Shown here one piece after another: positions 1-10,386 of a DNA stretch of 64,000 nucleotides. This DNA comes from an uncultured Nioella sp. (GTDB lineage: Bacteria > Pseudomonadota > Alphaproteobacteria > Rhodobacterales > Rhodobacteraceae). Every line of letters begins with the position of its first letter. Position 1 is the stretch's first letter. The position numbers and the translations under genes were made by a program. The stretch is taken from the NCBI GenBank assembly GCA_947498125.1, contig CANMJH010000001.1, forward strand, positions 1,364,001-1,428,000, read 5' to 3'. The notes under the pieces were generated by a model. The model saw only the letters and a program-made list of their open reading frames with translations. It had not been told where the DNA came from and made no database searches.

Positions 1-531
1 GACAGAGGCCGCAGCGCCGCGCAAAATCAACGCCTCTTCGCGGCCTACCGCAAGCGCGGTTTCACGACGTGCATTAGGCATATTTTGCAGCAGTCGGTTT
101 AACCAACCGTCCGTATGCGCCTGCCCTTCAGTCCCATCCGGAGTTCCCGCCTCCAACAGGTCTTGCCCGTCAAAATGGCTGCGTTTATTTCTGTAAGGTG
201 TTGAAACCGCTTGTACAAAACCAAGATCACCCGCCTGCCAGAGAGGCATGAGGGGCTCAAGGGCGCGGTGCATCGAAAAAAAGCCATCGAGATCGTGATT
301 ACCTTCCTCCGGGCCCAACTGAAAATCCGGGCGCGCCAGCCTAAAGGCCGGATCACCCATCGGCTGAACAACATCAAGCCCATCCATCGCGCCCCGCAGA
401 ATAATAACGACCAGGCGATTGTCCGACGGCATCGACGCGAAACTAACCGGGGTCAAAAGCGGGCTGGCCGCAGCCGAACACCCCAAGGCGGCGGATCGCA
501 AAATCAAGTCGCGGCGCGTAAGGCGTGCCAT
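1..531 (-). CDS. DUF1501 family exported protein, 3' part cut by window edge
   Basis: Reading frame on the minus strand, open from an ATG at 531 to the window edge, so the C-terminus is missing (177 codons present). The N-terminus carries a twin-arginine-like signal (TRRDLI at residues 5-10, followed by a hydrophobic, Ala-rich stretch), pointing to Tat export. The VVIILRGAMDGLD segment and the following FxLGPE and DGQDLLEAG motifs are typical of DUF1501 proteins, which resemble the alkaline phosphatase/sulfatase fold. It starts 4 bases after the stop of the upstream DUF1800 gene, the usual partner, so the two are one operon. Biochemical function of the family is not established. Confidence 0.85.
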   Translation of the reverse strand, partial: MARLTRRDLILRSAALGCSAAASPLLTPVSFASMPSDNRLVVIILRGAMDGLDVVQPMGDPAFRLARPDFQLGPEEGNHDLDGFFSMHRALEPLMPLWQAGDLGFVQAVSTPYRNKRSHFDGQDLLEAGTPDGTEGQAHTDGWLNRLLQNMPNARRETALAVGREEALILRGAAASV

Positions 532-535
532 GGCG

Positions 536-1897
536 TCAGCTCCTTTGAAAATCGGGCGAGGAAAGAACAAGCCCAATTCCGGCCTCACGCGTTTCGGCGC
601 GCGCAACAGACCAGATTAAATCGTCGCTGGCCGCATCGCCAAGCGCCGTATCGACAAACTGCCGGGGGTCTGGCAACGATCTGACAATCTGGGAAGGCAT
701 TGTCATTGCCCAACCGATCCGCGCCGCCAATGATTGTGAACGGATCCACTCTTGGTCATCGTCGAAATACCCGTCCGGACCCTGAGCGCCCTGCCAGCTT
801 TGTCCCATTGCCGCCATTGGGCGTTGAACAACACGCCCAATCACGCCTAGGGGCGCACGCGAAACCTCTTCTGGGTCAAGGCCCAGGGCGCGGGTCGCTG
901 ATGCCAAAAAATGAAACGGGCGTTTTACCTTGCTGAATGGCATCTGCCACGCCTCTGGGCGATCCAACAAAGCCGCCATCACAGCGGATAAGTCGCCGCC
1001 ACTTTCAAGATATGCTGACGTCATAGCGTCAACGGCGCCGCTATTTTCGACATCTGTCAGAAAATAATCGGCCAATTTCCAGCTAATATGGCGGCCCGTT
1101 TCCGGACGAAGAGCAAGATCACGAAGCACAGCACGCAGATCATCAAGCTCGGCAGGTTCATCGCCACCATAGCTGACACCCAAGACCTGTTCCGCGCCCG
1201 GTTCGGCGGTGGCTGCCCGAAAGACCATTTGCCAGTCTGTGTTGACGCTAAGACCGGTAAGAAGCTCTGCAAGTTGGCGGACATCACGTTGGTCGTAATT
1301 CGCGCCGACACCCAAACTGTGCAATTCCAACACTTCGCGGGCCAGATTTTCGTTCAAACTTGCCCCGCGACGCAACCCCACGGGGGAATTTGGTCCTATA
1401 GAGCGGTCTTGGTCGAGATATCTGATCATGATGGGGTTCAGGATCGCCGCCTCGAGCATATCAGCGAAATTCCCTGCGACATGCGGGCGGATCGCCATAT
1501 CGACATAGGCTGAGATACGGCCCAGCATCTGAACCCTATGGGGCACTGTCGTAAAATGGTCTGCCCAAAACCACGTCAAACGTTCGCGCAGCCCGTCTTC
1601 GGTCCAGATGGCTCGGGCCACACGCGTGCCTAGTTGCCGGGCAACCCTATTGCGAAACTCTCGCCGATAATTGGTAAAGCTGTTTTGGGCCGCATCGCTT
1701 TCGTGCCGTGCGCGGCGAAGCTCGTGCAGCCTGAGGGCATCAGCGACCCGCGTTTGCATCGTTTCCATTGGAAACTCGTCAGCCGCCAGATCCCGACCCT
1801 GCAGGCGACGCAGGATCTGGTCGGGATCTTCTGCTTGGGCCCTGACACCAAGGCCAGTTCCAAAACGTATCTGCGCGAGGGTTGAGCGACTGGTCAT
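536..1897 (-). CDS. DUF1800 family protein
   Basis: 453 residues from an ATG at 1897. The frame is open further upstream, but homologues begin near MTSRSTLAQIRFG and nothing upstream resembles a signal peptide. Family hallmarks are visible: WADHFTT, LNENLAREVLELHSLGVG and the following DVRQLAELLTG. DUF1800 proteins are nearly always encoded directly before a DUF1501 protein, as here (4-base gap), and the pair is thought to act on exported or surface material. No enzymatic activity can be assigned from sequence. Confidence 0.85.
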   Translation of the reverse strand: MTSRSTLAQIRFGTGLGVRAQAEDPDQILRRLQGRDLAADEFPMETMQTRVADALRLHELRRARHESDAAQNSFTNYRREFRNRVARQLGTRVARAIWTEDGLRERLTWFWADHFTTVPHRVQMLGRISAYVDMAIRPHVAGNFADMLEAAILNPIMIRYLDQDRSIGPNSPVGLRRGASLNENLAREVLELHSLGVGANYDQRDVRQLAELLTGLSVNTDWQMVFRAATAEPGAEQVLGVSYGGDEPAELDDLRAVLRDLALRPETGRHISWKLADYFLTDVENSGAVDAMTSAYLESGGDLSAVMAALLDRPEAWQMPFSKVKRPFHFLASATRALGLDPEEVSRAPLGVIGRVVQRPMAAMGQSWQGAQGPDGYFDDDQEWIRSQSLAARIGWAMTMPSQIVRSLPDPRQFVDTALGDAASDDLIWSVARAETREAGIGLVLSSPDFQRS

Positions 1898-2014
1898 TGC
1901 AAGAACATCATCCGGAAAGACGCGATGTCTTGTAGATAGTCGCTCTGGTGCGAATTTTCGAAGGTAAAATTGGCAGCCCGGCAAAGATGTGCCGAGCCGC
2001 CTAATATTCGAGCA

Positions 2015-3979
2015 TTATTCCTGCGGAATGACCCGCAGACCTAATTCCATAAGTTGATCGCTCATCGGATCATTTGGGGCGTTCATCATCAGGTCTTCGG
2101 CGCGCTGGTTCATTGGGAACAGCATGACTTCACGGATATTCGCCTCATCTGCCAAAAGCATCACGATCCGATCGATACCAGCAGCACACCCACCGTGGGG
2201 CGGCGCGCCGTAGGTAAAGGCATCAACCATCGCCCCAAAGCGCTTGCGAACCTCATCCTGGCCGTAGCCTGCCAGCTCAAAGGCCTTGAACATGATCTCG
2301 GGCTTGTGGTTCCGGATGGCGCCCGAGACAAGTTCATAGCCGTTACAGGCAAGGTCATACTGGTAGCCCAATACGTCCAGAGGGTTGCCCTCTAGCGCTT
2401 CCATCCCGCCTTGCGGCATGGAGAAGGGGTTATGCTCAAAGTCGATCTTACCGGTTTCTTCGTCTTTCTCGTAAATTGGGAAATCGACGATCCATGCAAA
2501 AGCGAAACGATTTTGTTCAGTCAGCCCAAGCTCATCACCGATTGTGACGCGTGCGCGGCCCGCTACAGACTCAAATGCGGAAGGCTTGCCACCAAGGAAA
2601 AACGCCGCGTCGCCAACGCCAAGATCAAGCTGTTTACGGATCGCTTCGGTGCGTTCTGGGCCAATGTTTTTGGCCAAGGGACCAGCCGCTTCAAGGTATT
2701 CAGACCGAATTTGCGCGGCCTTGTCTTCGGCCCCTGCGCCAACCAACGCGCCAATGAGGTGCGACAGGAACGGCGTCTTAATTGCCGAAAGCGCTTGGCC
2801 CGCTTTAATCGGCGCAACGCCAAGCTTCTTGGCAACAGATGCATGGACGTCTTCGATCAAAGACATGAACGTGTCGTCAGCTTTCACATCGGGGATAACG
2901 CGCCAGAAGATATAGCCCATGCCGGGCAAGCCTTCGGATTGCGCGAATTTGTTCATTCGGTCGCAGAATTTGCGGCTACCGCCACCGGGGGCAGGAATGG
3001 CGCGAATTTCTGTGCCGTCTTGCTCAAGGATTTTCGCGAAGATGGCGAAGCCAGAACCCGCAAAATGTTCGCTCACGCGCTGCATTTTGATTGGGTTGCG
3101 CAAGTCAGGTTTGTCGGACCCATACCAAAGCGCCGCGTCTTTATAGGAAATTTGCGGCCAGTCCTGATCGACTTTTGCGCCGTTCCCGAACTCTTCAAAG
3201 ACACCCTGCAATACAGGCTGGATCGTGTCGAATACGTCCTGCTGGGTCACAAAGCTCATCTCTAGGTCAAGCTGATAGAAATCAGTTGGCGAGCGATCTG
3301 CGCGCGGATCTTCGTCGCGGAAACAGGGTGCGATCTGGAAATATTTGTCGAAGCCCGAGACCATAAGCAGCTGTTTGAACTGCTGAGGAGCTTGGGGCAG
3401 CGCGTAGAATTTGCCGGGATGCAAGCGCGAGGGCACAAGGAAATCGCGCGCGCCTTCAGGGCTTGATGCTGTGATGATCGGCGTCTGAAACTCGTTGAAA
3501 TCCTGATCCCACATCCGATTGCGGATCGAGCGCACCACATCGGACCGCATCTTCATGTTTTTCTGCATCTTTTCACGACGCAGATCGAGGAAGCGATACC
3601 GCAGGCGGGTTTCCTCAGGATATTCCTGATCGCCAAACACCATAAGAGGCAGCTCTTCTGCGGCGCCCAGAACTTCGATGTCGCGGACAAAAACTTCGAC
3701 TTCGCCTGTTGGCAAGTTGGGGTTTACAAGACCCTCGTCGCGCGCAAGCACGTCGCCGTCTATGCGGATACACCATTCGGATCGCACTTTCTCGAGCTCG
3801 GAAAACACCGGGCTGTCGCCATCAGCGATCACTTGTGTCATGCCGTAATTATCGCGCAAATCGATGAACAAAACGCCGCCGTGATCTCGGACCCGATGCA
3901 CCCAGCCAGAAAGGCGAACAGTTTCGCCAACGTTTTCCTTGGTCAGATCGGCGCATGTATGGCTGCGAAAAGCGTGCAT
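2015..3979 (-). CDS. aspS: Aspartyl-tRNA synthetase, with a large insert in the GAD domain
   Basis: Class II aminoacyl-tRNA synthetase charging tRNA with aspartate in the cytoplasm. Order: OB-fold anticodon-binding domain (about residues 1-105), catalytic core with motif 2 [10 protein letters not shown] (220-229), bacterial-type GAD insertion domain (about 285-430), and class II motif 3 GIDRIVML near the C-terminus. At 654 residues it is about 60 longer than usual bacterial AspRS (about 590). The excess lies in residues 361-428, between the IFWR segment and [12 protein letters not shown]. Alphaproteobacteria often lack AsnRS and then use a non-discriminating AspRS with GatCAB; that cannot be decided here. 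The gene stands alone with a 63-base gap to pabC. Confidence 0.95.
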   Translation of the reverse strand: MHAFRSHTCADLTKENVGETVRLSGWVHRVRDHGGVLFIDLRDNYGMTQVIADGDSPVFSELEKVRSEWCIRIDGDVLARDEGLVNPNLPTGEVEVFVRDIEVLGAAEELPLMVFGDQEYPEETRLRYRFLDLRREKMQKNMKMRSDVVRSIRNRMWDQDFNEFQTPIITASSPEGARDFLVPSRLHPGKFYALPQAPQQFKQLLMVSGFDKYFQIAPCFRDEDPRADRSPTDFYQLDLEMSFVTQQDVFDTIQPVLQGVFEEFGNGAKVDQDWPQISYKDAALWYGSDKPDLRNPIKMQRVSEHFAGSGFAIFAKILEQDGTEIRAIPAPGGGSRKFCDRMNKFAQSEGLPGMGYIFWRVIPDVKADDTFMSLIEDVHASVAKKLGVAPIKAGQALSAIKTPFLSHLIGALVGAGAEDKAAQIRSEYLEAAGPLAKNIGPERTEAIRKQLDLGVGDAAFFLGGKPSAFESVAGRARVTIGDELGLTEQNRFAFAWIVDFPIYEKDEETGKIDFEHNPFSMPQGGMEALEGNPLDVLGYQYDLACNGYELVSGAIRNHKPEIMFKAFELAGYGQDEVRKRFGAMVDAFTYGAPPHGGCAAGIDRIVMLLADEANIREVMLFPMNQRAEDLMMNAPNDPMSDQLMELGLRVIPQE

Positions 3980-4042
3980 ATCAGAGGTCCCTTTGGGGCG
4001 GATTGTTACGAAGGGGGTTGAAACGGGAATGCGGGCAGGAAG

Positions 4043-4705
4043 TCAAGGGCGCGCGGGGTCTTCTAGGTCCCAAACAGCCTCGATCAGGCCTCGCAGCGAA
4101 TTGCAAAACGTAATCGCCTGTGCATCGCCCAGTTCCACGAGCGATAAGGTGGCTACACGCCATGCGCCGCTCTCAATCTGAGTTTGTCGAAAAACGCCCG
4201 GCAAGCACCCTGACGCAAGTGGCGGCGTCAGCGTCTCGCCATTTGGCATTGTCACGGCAATATTCGTGATCGTTCCCTCGCAGATTTCGCCCAGCTCGTT
4301 GAGGAAAAGATATTCATCGACACCCTCGGGCAAAGCCGCCCGCGCCGCATCGTAGAGCCCGCGGTTTGTCGTCTTATGTGCCAGCCACGGATCAGAAGAT
4401 GACAGGCGTGTGGGATGAATTCGGAAAACCCAACGTGCAGCCGATGGCGGTAAAGGGGCGGTTTCCAGATCGAGAACGCCATCGGCGGGCAGCGTCATCC
4501 GGCACCGCAAAGGCGTATCCTGTGGCAGGTTTGCGACCAGCTGAATGGCCGCGGCCTTGTCGAACGGCATGCCGAACGCGTGGGCTGAGGTGGCCAGACG
4601 CTTCAAGTGCAAGCCAAGTCGCGGCGCGCCCTGCCCCGTACGAACCCCAAAAGTCTCGATCAGCTTCAATCCGTCAGGAATTGGCTCAGGAAACGGGCTT
4701 TCCAT
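4043..4705 (-). CDS. pabC: Aminotransferase class IV, probable 4-amino-4-deoxychorismate lyase
   Basis: 220 residues from ATG 4705, which is preceded by a strong GGAGG; the open frame further upstream lies inside pabB and is not used. Fold-type IV PLP enzyme: HKTTNR with the expected PLP lysine, ELGEICEGTITNIAV, and a LPGVFR segment. Such enzymes release pyruvate from aminodeoxychorismate to give p-aminobenzoate for folate. The gene overlaps the end of pabB by 40 bases, so they are co-transcribed and probably translationally coupled. A branched-chain or D-amino acid transaminase is possible by sequence alone, but the pabB context favours PabC. Confidence 0.8.
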   Translation of the reverse strand: MESPFPEPIPDGLKLIETFGVRTGQGAPRLGLHLKRLATSAHAFGMPFDKAAAIQLVANLPQDTPLRCRMTLPADGVLDLETAPLPPSAARWVFRIHPTRLSSSDPWLAHKTTNRGLYDAARAALPEGVDEYLFLNELGEICEGTITNIAVTMPNGETLTPPLASGCLPGVFRQTQIESGAWRVATLSLVELGDAQAITFCNSLRGLIEAVWDLEDPARP

Positions 4706-5790
4706 AGGGCCTCCTCGTATTCCGACGCAGCGGTCGAATCCCAAACGACGCCGCCCCCCACATTCAGCGTGGTTTTTCCAGATTTCTCGCGCATGAGCGT
4801 GCGAATCGCGACATTGAATTCCGACCGGCCATCGGGCGCGGCCCAGCCTATTGCACCGCAATAAAGATCGCGCGGCCATGGTTCTAAATCGTGGATCACC
4901 TGCATCGCCCGCACTTTCGGCGCGCCGGTGATCGACCCGCAGGGGAAAATTGCCGCCAGAATATCAGCCAGTCCGGCATCCGGCAGCAGTTTGCCTTCAA
5001 TCAACGAGACCATCTGATGAACCGTCGCGTAGGACTCAATTGCAAAAAGTTCAGGCACCTGAACGCTCCCCGCCTCGCAAACCCGGCTGATATCATTGCG
5101 CAAAAGGTCAACAATCATCAGGTTTTCAGCTTGGTTCTTTTCGTCATTCTTCAAAAAGTCGCGCCGGTGTTGGTCTTCGACTGGATCTTCGGCGCGGGGC
5201 TGAGTGCCTTTCATGGGCCGGGTCTGGATGCGGCCCCCGGTATCGGTCCGAAAAAACAGCTCAGGACTACGTGAGAGCATATCTGGGCCGTCTTCTTGCT
5301 CGATCAGTACGCCATATCCGACACGCTGGCGCGCAGCTAAGCTTTCGTAGATTCCGGCAGCGCTGGTGCCCGGCAGGTCCACATCAATCGGGAAGGTCAG
5401 ATTCGCTTGGTACAAATCTCCTGCACCAATCAAGTCATGCAAACTGGCAAAAGCCTCGCCATAGCGCGCCTCATCCCATCTTGGGACGAATTTTTTTACG
5501 TCGACGGGCAAAGGTCGCGCCGAGCCCGCAATTTTCGGCGCGTCATAGACACCAAATTGCATCAGCGGCAGGCGGCGACCCTTTGGCATTAATGGCGCGA
5601 GTTTTGGTTCAAGCGCATAGCCCAGCTCATAACTGGCAAACCCAGCAATCCAATGGCCAGCGCTTTGAGCGGCTGCTATTTCATCAAACGCATCTGCGAC
5701 TTCATCCGCCTCAAAGGCCTGAATAAGTGATACGGGCGCGTCAAACGCACTACGCCCGCCTGCCGGTCCCTGATCAAATGTGATACGCAT
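4666..5790 (-). CDS. pabB: Aminodeoxychorismate synthase component I
   Basis: 374-residue chorismate-binding enzyme that aminates chorismate using ammonia from a PabA-type glutaminase (not in this window). The motif RPMKGTQPR has the lysine (residue 194) that distinguishes PabB from TrpE, where it is alanine. Other conserved parts are IVDLLRNDISRV (227-237) and GSITGAPKVRAMQVI (285-299). It lacks the N-terminal extension of full-length TrpE-type proteins, consistent with a short PabB. First gene of a two-gene operon with pabC. Confidence 0.9.
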   Translation of the reverse strand: MRITFDQGPAGGRSAFDAPVSLIQAFEADEVADAFDEIAAAQSAGHWIAGFASYELGYALEPKLAPLMPKGRRLPLMQFGVYDAPKIAGSARPLPVDVKKFVPRWDEARYGEAFASLHDLIGAGDLYQANLTFPIDVDLPGTSAAGIYESLAARQRVGYGVLIEQEDGPDMLSRSPELFFRTDTGGRIQTRPMKGTQPRAEDPVEDQHRRDFLKNDEKNQAENLMIVDLLRNDISRVCEAGSVQVPELFAIESYATVHQMVSLIEGKLLPDAGLADILAAIFPCGSITGAPKVRAMQVIHDLEPWPRDLYCGAIGWAAPDGRSEFNVAIRTLMREKSGKTTLNVGGGVVWDSTAASEYEEALWKARFLSQFLTD

Positions 5791-5987
5791 TGGCGCCCTG
5801 CCCCAAGCCCTTAAGATAGGCCTCGCTCATAGCCCATCGCGCGCTGCACGGACAATGCCCAACGGACCCGAGTTTACGATTTCACCAAAACCCCCCTTGC
5901 GCCCCGCTGCGATATCCCTAAAACGCAGGACAATTTGCGCGTACGAGCATTGCTTGCCGCGCCCATCCTGCTGCCCGGGGTTTAGAC

Positions 5988-8900
5988 ATGCCAAAGAGAA
6001 CAGATATCCAGTCCATCATGATCATTGGCGCGGGGCCAATTGTGATCGGTCAGGCCTGTGAATTTGACTATTCAGGTGCGCAAGCCTGTAAAGCGCTGCG
6101 CGAAGAAGGTTACCGGGTAATCCTGGTCAATTCGAACCCAGCAACAATCATGACCGATCCGGGTCTGGCAGATGCCACCTATATCGAGCCGATCACGCCC
6201 GAAGTTGTCGCAAAAATTATTGAAAAAGAGCGTCCCGATGCGCTTTTGCCGACGATGGGCGGTCAAACTGGCCTGAACACGTCGCTAGCACTGGAAGAAA
6301 TGGGCGTTCTCGACAAGTTCAACGTTGAAATGATCGGCGCCAAGCGTGACGCGATTGAAATGGCCGAAGATCGCAAACTCTTCCGCGACGCGATGGACCG
6401 CATTGGCCTTGAAAACCCAAAAGCCACCATCGTTACCGCGCCCAAGTTTGACGACGGCAAAGCGGATTTGGACGAAGGTGTTCGTATCGCGTTGGAAGCC
6501 TTGGACGGCATTGGCCTGCCGGCCATTATCCGCCCCGCCTTTACCCTTGGCGGCACAGGCGGCGGCGTTGCGTATAACCGCGATGACTATATCCATTTTT
6601 GCCGGTCGGGCATGGATGCCAGCCCGGTGAACCAAATCCTCGTCGACGAAAGCCTGCTTGGCTGGAAAGAGTTTGAGATGGAGGTTGTCCGCGACAAAGC
6701 TGACAACGCAATCATCGTGTGTGCCATCGAAAACGTAGACCCGATGGGCGTGCATACGGGCGATTCCATCACTGTGGCCCCTGCCTTGACGCTGACCGAT
6801 AAAGAATACCAGATCATGCGAAACGGCTCGATTGCTGTTCTGCGAGAAATTGGCGTCGAAACCGGCGGCTCGAACGTTCAGTGGGCGGTGAACCCTGCCG
6901 ATGGCCGGATGGTCGTCATTGAGATGAACCCGCGCGTGTCGCGGTCTTCGGCCCTGGCGTCAAAAGCGACCGGTTTCCCGATTGCCAAAATCGCCGCGAA
7001 ACTGGCGGTTGGCTATACGCTGGACGAGCTGGATAACGACATCACCAAAGTGACCCCAGCCAGCTTCGAGCCGACCATCGATTATGTCGTCACCAAGATC
7101 CCGCGTTTTGCCTTTGAAAAATTCCCTGGCGCTGAACCACATCTGACCACAGCGATGAAATCCGTGGGTGAGGCGATGGCGATTGGCCGCACGATTCACG
7201 AATCTTTGCAAAAGGCGCTGGCCTCGATGGAAACCGGCCTGACCGGGTTTGACGAAATCGACATTCCGGGCGCCCCGGACAAAGCCGCGATTTCCAAGGC
7301 CCTGTCCTTGCAAACCCCTGACCGCCTGCGCGTCATCGCTCAGGCTATGCGGGAAGGGTTTGAGGATGACGAAATCCAAGCCATCACGTCTTTCGATCCA
7401 TGGTTCCTGGCCCGCATACGCGAAATTATTGAAGCGGAAGCTGACATTCGCAAAAACGGCCTTCCTGTAACCGAGGAAGACCTGCGTGCCATCAAAATGA
7501 TGGGCTTTACTGATGCGCGGCTTGCCTCTTTGACGGGCCGCGACGAAGCGAACATCCGCCGCGCGCGGGTCAATTTAGGCGTTACCGCTCAATTCAAGCG
7601 CATCGATACCTGCGCGGCCGAATTTGAAGCGCAAACCCCCTATATGTACTCGACATACGAGACCCCCGTTATGGGCGAGCCGGAATGCGAAGCGCGCCCG
7701 TCTGACAAGAAAAAAGTTGTCATTCTAGGCGGTGGACCCAACCGGATCGGCCAAGGGATTGAGTTCGATTACTGCTGCTGCCACGCTTGTTTTGCGCTGA
7801 CCGAAGCAGGTTATGAGACCATTATGGTCAACTGTAACCCCGAGACTGTGTCGACCGATTATGACACTTCGGACCGGCTCTATTTCGAACCGCTGACCTT
7901 TGAACACGTCATGGAGATTATGAGGGTTGAGCAGTCAAAAGGCACCTTGCATGGCGTCATCGTACAGTTCGGCGGGCAAACCCCATTGAAACTGGCCAAT
8001 GCATTGGAAGAGGCTGGCGTGCCAATCCTCGGCACCACGCCCGACGCGATTGACCTTGCAGAAGACCGTGAGCGTTTCCAAGAGCTTGTCGAGAAACTCG
8101 GCCTGAAACAGCCGAAAAACGGTCTTGCGTCGACTGATGACGAAGCCCGCGCGAAAGCAGAAGAATTGGGCTATCCGCTGGTGATCCGCCCCTCTTACGT
8201 TCTGGGTGGCCGCGCAATGGAAATCGTTCGCGATACCGCGCAGCTGGAACGCTATATCGCTGAGGCCGTGGTTGTTTCAGGAGACAGCCCCGTCTTGCTC
8301 GACAGCTATCTGCACGGCGCAACCGAGGTTGATGTCGACGCGCTCTGTGATGGCCAGAACGTCCATGTTGCGGGCATTATGCAGCATATCGAAGAGGCAG
8401 GCGTTCATTCGGGCGACAGTGCCTGCAGCTTGCCGCCCTACTCCCTGCCTGCAGATATTATAGAAGAGCTGAAACGCCAATCCGTAGCTCTTGCACGGGC
8501 CTTGAATGTCGTTGGTCTTATGAATGTGCAATTCGCGGTCAAAGATGGCGAGATTTACCTGATTGAGGTAAACCCTCGTGCCTCGCGGACCGTACCGTTC
8601 GTTGCGAAAGCCACAGACAGCGCCGTTGCTTCAATCGCCGCGCGCTTGATGGCTGGCGAGCCGCTTTCGAATTTCCCGGAACGCGGCGCGTATCCTGATG
8701 GTGCAACACCCGGCACATTGCCAATGGCCGATCCAATGACGCTGGCCGATCCGGCAATGCCGTGGTTTTCGGTCAAGGAAGCGGTGCTGCCTTTCGCGCG
8801 TTTTCCCGGTGTTGATACAATCCTTGGCCCAGAAATGCGGTCAACCGGCGAGGTTATGGGCTGGGATGTTTCTTTCCCCCGCGCATTTCTAAAGGCGCAA

Positions 8901-9326
8901 CTTGGCGCAGGAACGATCCTTCCAGAAAGTGGCAGAGTTTTTGTGTCCATCAAAGACACCGACAAAGGAGCTTTGATGAAAGAGGCCGCCGAGATTTTGG
9001 TCGATTTGGGCTTTGAACTTGTCGCAACGCGCGGCACGGCTGCTTGGTTGGCAGAGCAAAACCTTCCGTGCGAGACTGTGAACAAGGTCTATGAAGGCCG
9101 CCCTGACATTGTGGACATGATGAAAGACGGGCAGATCGTCTTGGTTATGAACACAACTGAAGGCGCGCAAGCTGTCGAAGATAGCCGTGGCATCCGATCT
9201 GTCGCGCTCTATGGCAAGATCCCATATTTCACGACCGCTGCAGGATCCAATGCCGCTGCGCTGGCGATCCGCGCGGCTGGTGAAGGCGACCTGAACGTTC
9301 AAAGCCTGCAAGCCATGAGTTCATAA
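5988..9326 (+). CDS. carB: Carbamoyl-phosphate synthase large subunit
   Basis: 1112 residues, slightly longer than the E. coli enzyme (1073). Makes carbamoyl phosphate from bicarbonate, ammonia (from the CarA glutaminase) and two ATP, for pyrimidines and arginine. Two tandem halves each begin with a GxGPxxIGQ-type loop ([12 protein letters not shown] at residues 9-20, and [14 protein letters not shown] in the second half). Each carries an ATP-grasp domain, and a C-terminal MGS-like regulatory domain follows (about 950-1100). carA is not adjacent, a common arrangement in alphaproteobacteria. A perfect 12-bp hairpin follows the stop codon. Confidence 0.97.
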   Translation: MPKRTDIQSIMIIGAGPIVIGQACEFDYSGAQACKALREEGYRVILVNSNPATIMTDPGLADATYIEPITPEVVAKIIEKERPDALLPTMGGQTGLNTSLALEEMGVLDKFNVEMIGAKRDAIEMAEDRKLFRDAMDRIGLENPKATIVTAPKFDDGKADLDEGVRIALEALDGIGLPAIIRPAFTLGGTGGGVAYNRDDYIHFCRSGMDASPVNQILVDESLLGWKEFEMEVVRDKADNAIIVCAIENVDPMGVHTGDSITVAPALTLTDKEYQIMRNGSIAVLREIGVETGGSNVQWAVNPADGRMVVIEMNPRVSRSSALASKATGFPIAKIAAKLAVGYTLDELDNDITKVTPASFEPTIDYVVTKIPRFAFEKFPGAEPHLTTAMKSVGEAMAIGRTIHESLQKALASMETGLTGFDEIDIPGAPDKAAISKALSLQTPDRLRVIAQAMREGFEDDEIQAITSFDPWFLARIREIIEAEADIRKNGLPVTEEDLRAIKMMGFTDARLASLTGRDEANIRRARVNLGVTAQFKRIDTCAAEFEAQTPYMYSTYETPVMGEPECEARPSDKKKVVILGGGPNRIGQGIEFDYCCCHACFALTEAGYETIMVNCNPETVSTDYDTSDRLYFEPLTFEHVMEIMRVEQSKGTLHGVIVQFGGQTPLKLANALEEAGVPILGTTPDAIDLAEDRERFQELVEKLGLKQPKNGLASTDDEARAKAEELGYPLVIRPSYVLGGRAMEIVRDTAQLERYIAEAVVVSGDSPVLLDSYLHGATEVDVDALCDGQNVHVAGIMQHIEEAGVHSGDSACSLPPYSLPADIIEELKRQSVALARALNVVGLMNVQFAVKDGEIYLIEVNPRASRTVPFVAKATDSAVASIAARLMAGEPLSNFPERGAYPDGATPGTLPMADPMTLADPAMPWFSVKEAVLPFARFPGVDTILGPEMRSTGEVMGWDVSFPRAFLKAQLGAGTILPESGRVFVSIKDTDKGALMKEAAEILVDLGFELVATRGTAAWLAEQNLPCETVNKVYEGRPDIVDMMKDGQIVLVMNTTEGAQAVEDSRGIRSVALYGKIPYFTTAAGSNAAALAIRAAGEGDLNVQSLQAMSS

Positions 9327-9331
9327 TAGAT

Positions 9332-9360
9332 CTCCAGACCCACGTTTAGTGGGTCTGGAG
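9332..9360. terminator. Bidirectional hairpin between carB and the GGDEF gene
   Basis: Perfect inverted repeat, CTCCAGACCCAC at 9332-9343 and its complement at 9349-9360, separated by a 5-base loop. It lies just after carB. The right arm and part of the loop lie inside the last codons and stop of the convergent diguanylate cyclase gene. No long T-run follows on either strand, so the terminator role is inferred from the stem strength and convergent context. Confidence 0.6.
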
Positions 9361-10386
9361 CGATCCTGAGATCGGGGCAAGCAGAGATTCGTTGAAAAAC
9401 GTGTGCTGCGCCCTGCCCCGATTCTTGGACGCATATAGCGCCAAGTCGGCATCATTAAGCATTTTGTCCGGGTCCGCCTGATCATATTGCGTGGATAGAA
9501 CCGATCCGGCTGAAGCGGAAACACGGCAGGATTGGCCTGCAAATTCAATAGGTTCTTCCAAACGCGCAATCAGTCGATTTGCGATCCCTTCCATAAGCGA
9601 TGGATCATCGCATTCGCGCAGCAGGATAACAAATTCATCCCCCCCGATCCGCGCCACAATATCGGTGGCGCGTACTTCTGAACGAAAAATTTTCGCGGCA
9701 TGAGCCAACATGTGATCCCCTGCTGCATGACCATGAGTGTCATTAATTTCTTTGAAGAAATCGAGGTCGATATGCATAAGGCCAAAGCGCGGATTTTGTG
9801 GTTCGGTCAGCGATTTCAAATGGGCATCCATCGCACGTCGATTGCTGAGGCCCGTCAGAGAATCTGTCAAAGCCTGCGCCTCAGCGGCTTGCTTGGCCTG
9901 TTCCAAACGCTCTGTTAGATTGCGGTTTTCTCGCGCGATAGCTGCGTTCGCCTCTGCAAGGTACAAAAGATCAAGCGTCTGATCACAATATGAAAAATCG
10001 CTCAACACCAAACGGCAATCCGTTACGACCTTGTTAAAAGAAACACCCAATGACAGGTTCAGTAGACCGCCAGATCCATCACTGGCCGGTACAAATGTTC
10101 CGCGAAAGGCAACATCACTTCCGTTCTTGAGGCCAACGGTCAGGCGGTTTGCCTCTTGTGCCAAAATCGCAGTCAGGGATTCTTCGATCTGAGGACGACG
10201 AAGTTCGATCACGTCGAAAACCGGCATTCCCGTTACAGTGTCATCGCCCCATATTTTTTGAAAAGTCGGGCCGACGTTTAATATCCGTTCATCGGCCCCT
10301 ACCCAGATATGAAGCGGCATAAGCTGATCAAACCCACGCTCTGGCAGGTACAATAATTGTAGTCGTTCGTTCATTGTCTTCGTCAT
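9346..10386 (-). CDS. HNOBA-GGDEF diguanylate cyclase, partner of the H-NOX-like protein
   Basis: 346 residues. The N-terminal part (about 20-140) resembles the H-NOX-associated PAS-like domain (HNOBA): IWVGADERILNVGP and the LVLSDFSYCDQTLDLLYL segment. A coiled-coil linker follows (about 145-172), then a GGDEF domain with an intact GGDEF active site (248-252). An RxxD inhibitory site (RATD, 239-242) suggests product inhibition by cyclic di-GMP. It should make c-di-GMP from two GTP in the cytoplasm. Its ATG overlaps the stop of the H-NOX-like gene by 4 bases, and H-NOX proteins in other bacteria control such cyclases in trans. Confidence 0.88.
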   Translation of the reverse strand: MTKTMNERLQLLYLPERGFDQLMPLHIWVGADERILNVGPTFQKIWGDDTVTGMPVFDVIELRRPQIEESLTAILAQEANRLTVGLKNGSDVAFRGTFVPASDGSGGLLNLSLGVSFNKVVTDCRLVLSDFSYCDQTLDLLYLAEANAAIARENRNLTERLEQAKQAAEAQALTDSLTGLSNRRAMDAHLKSLTEPQNPRFGLMHIDLDFFKEINDTHGHAAGDHMLAHAAKIFRSEVRATDIVARIGGDEFVILLRECDDPSLMEGIANRLIARLEEPIEFAGQSCRVSASAGSVLSTQYDQADPDKMLNDADLALYASKNRGRAQHTFFNESLLAPISGSLQTH

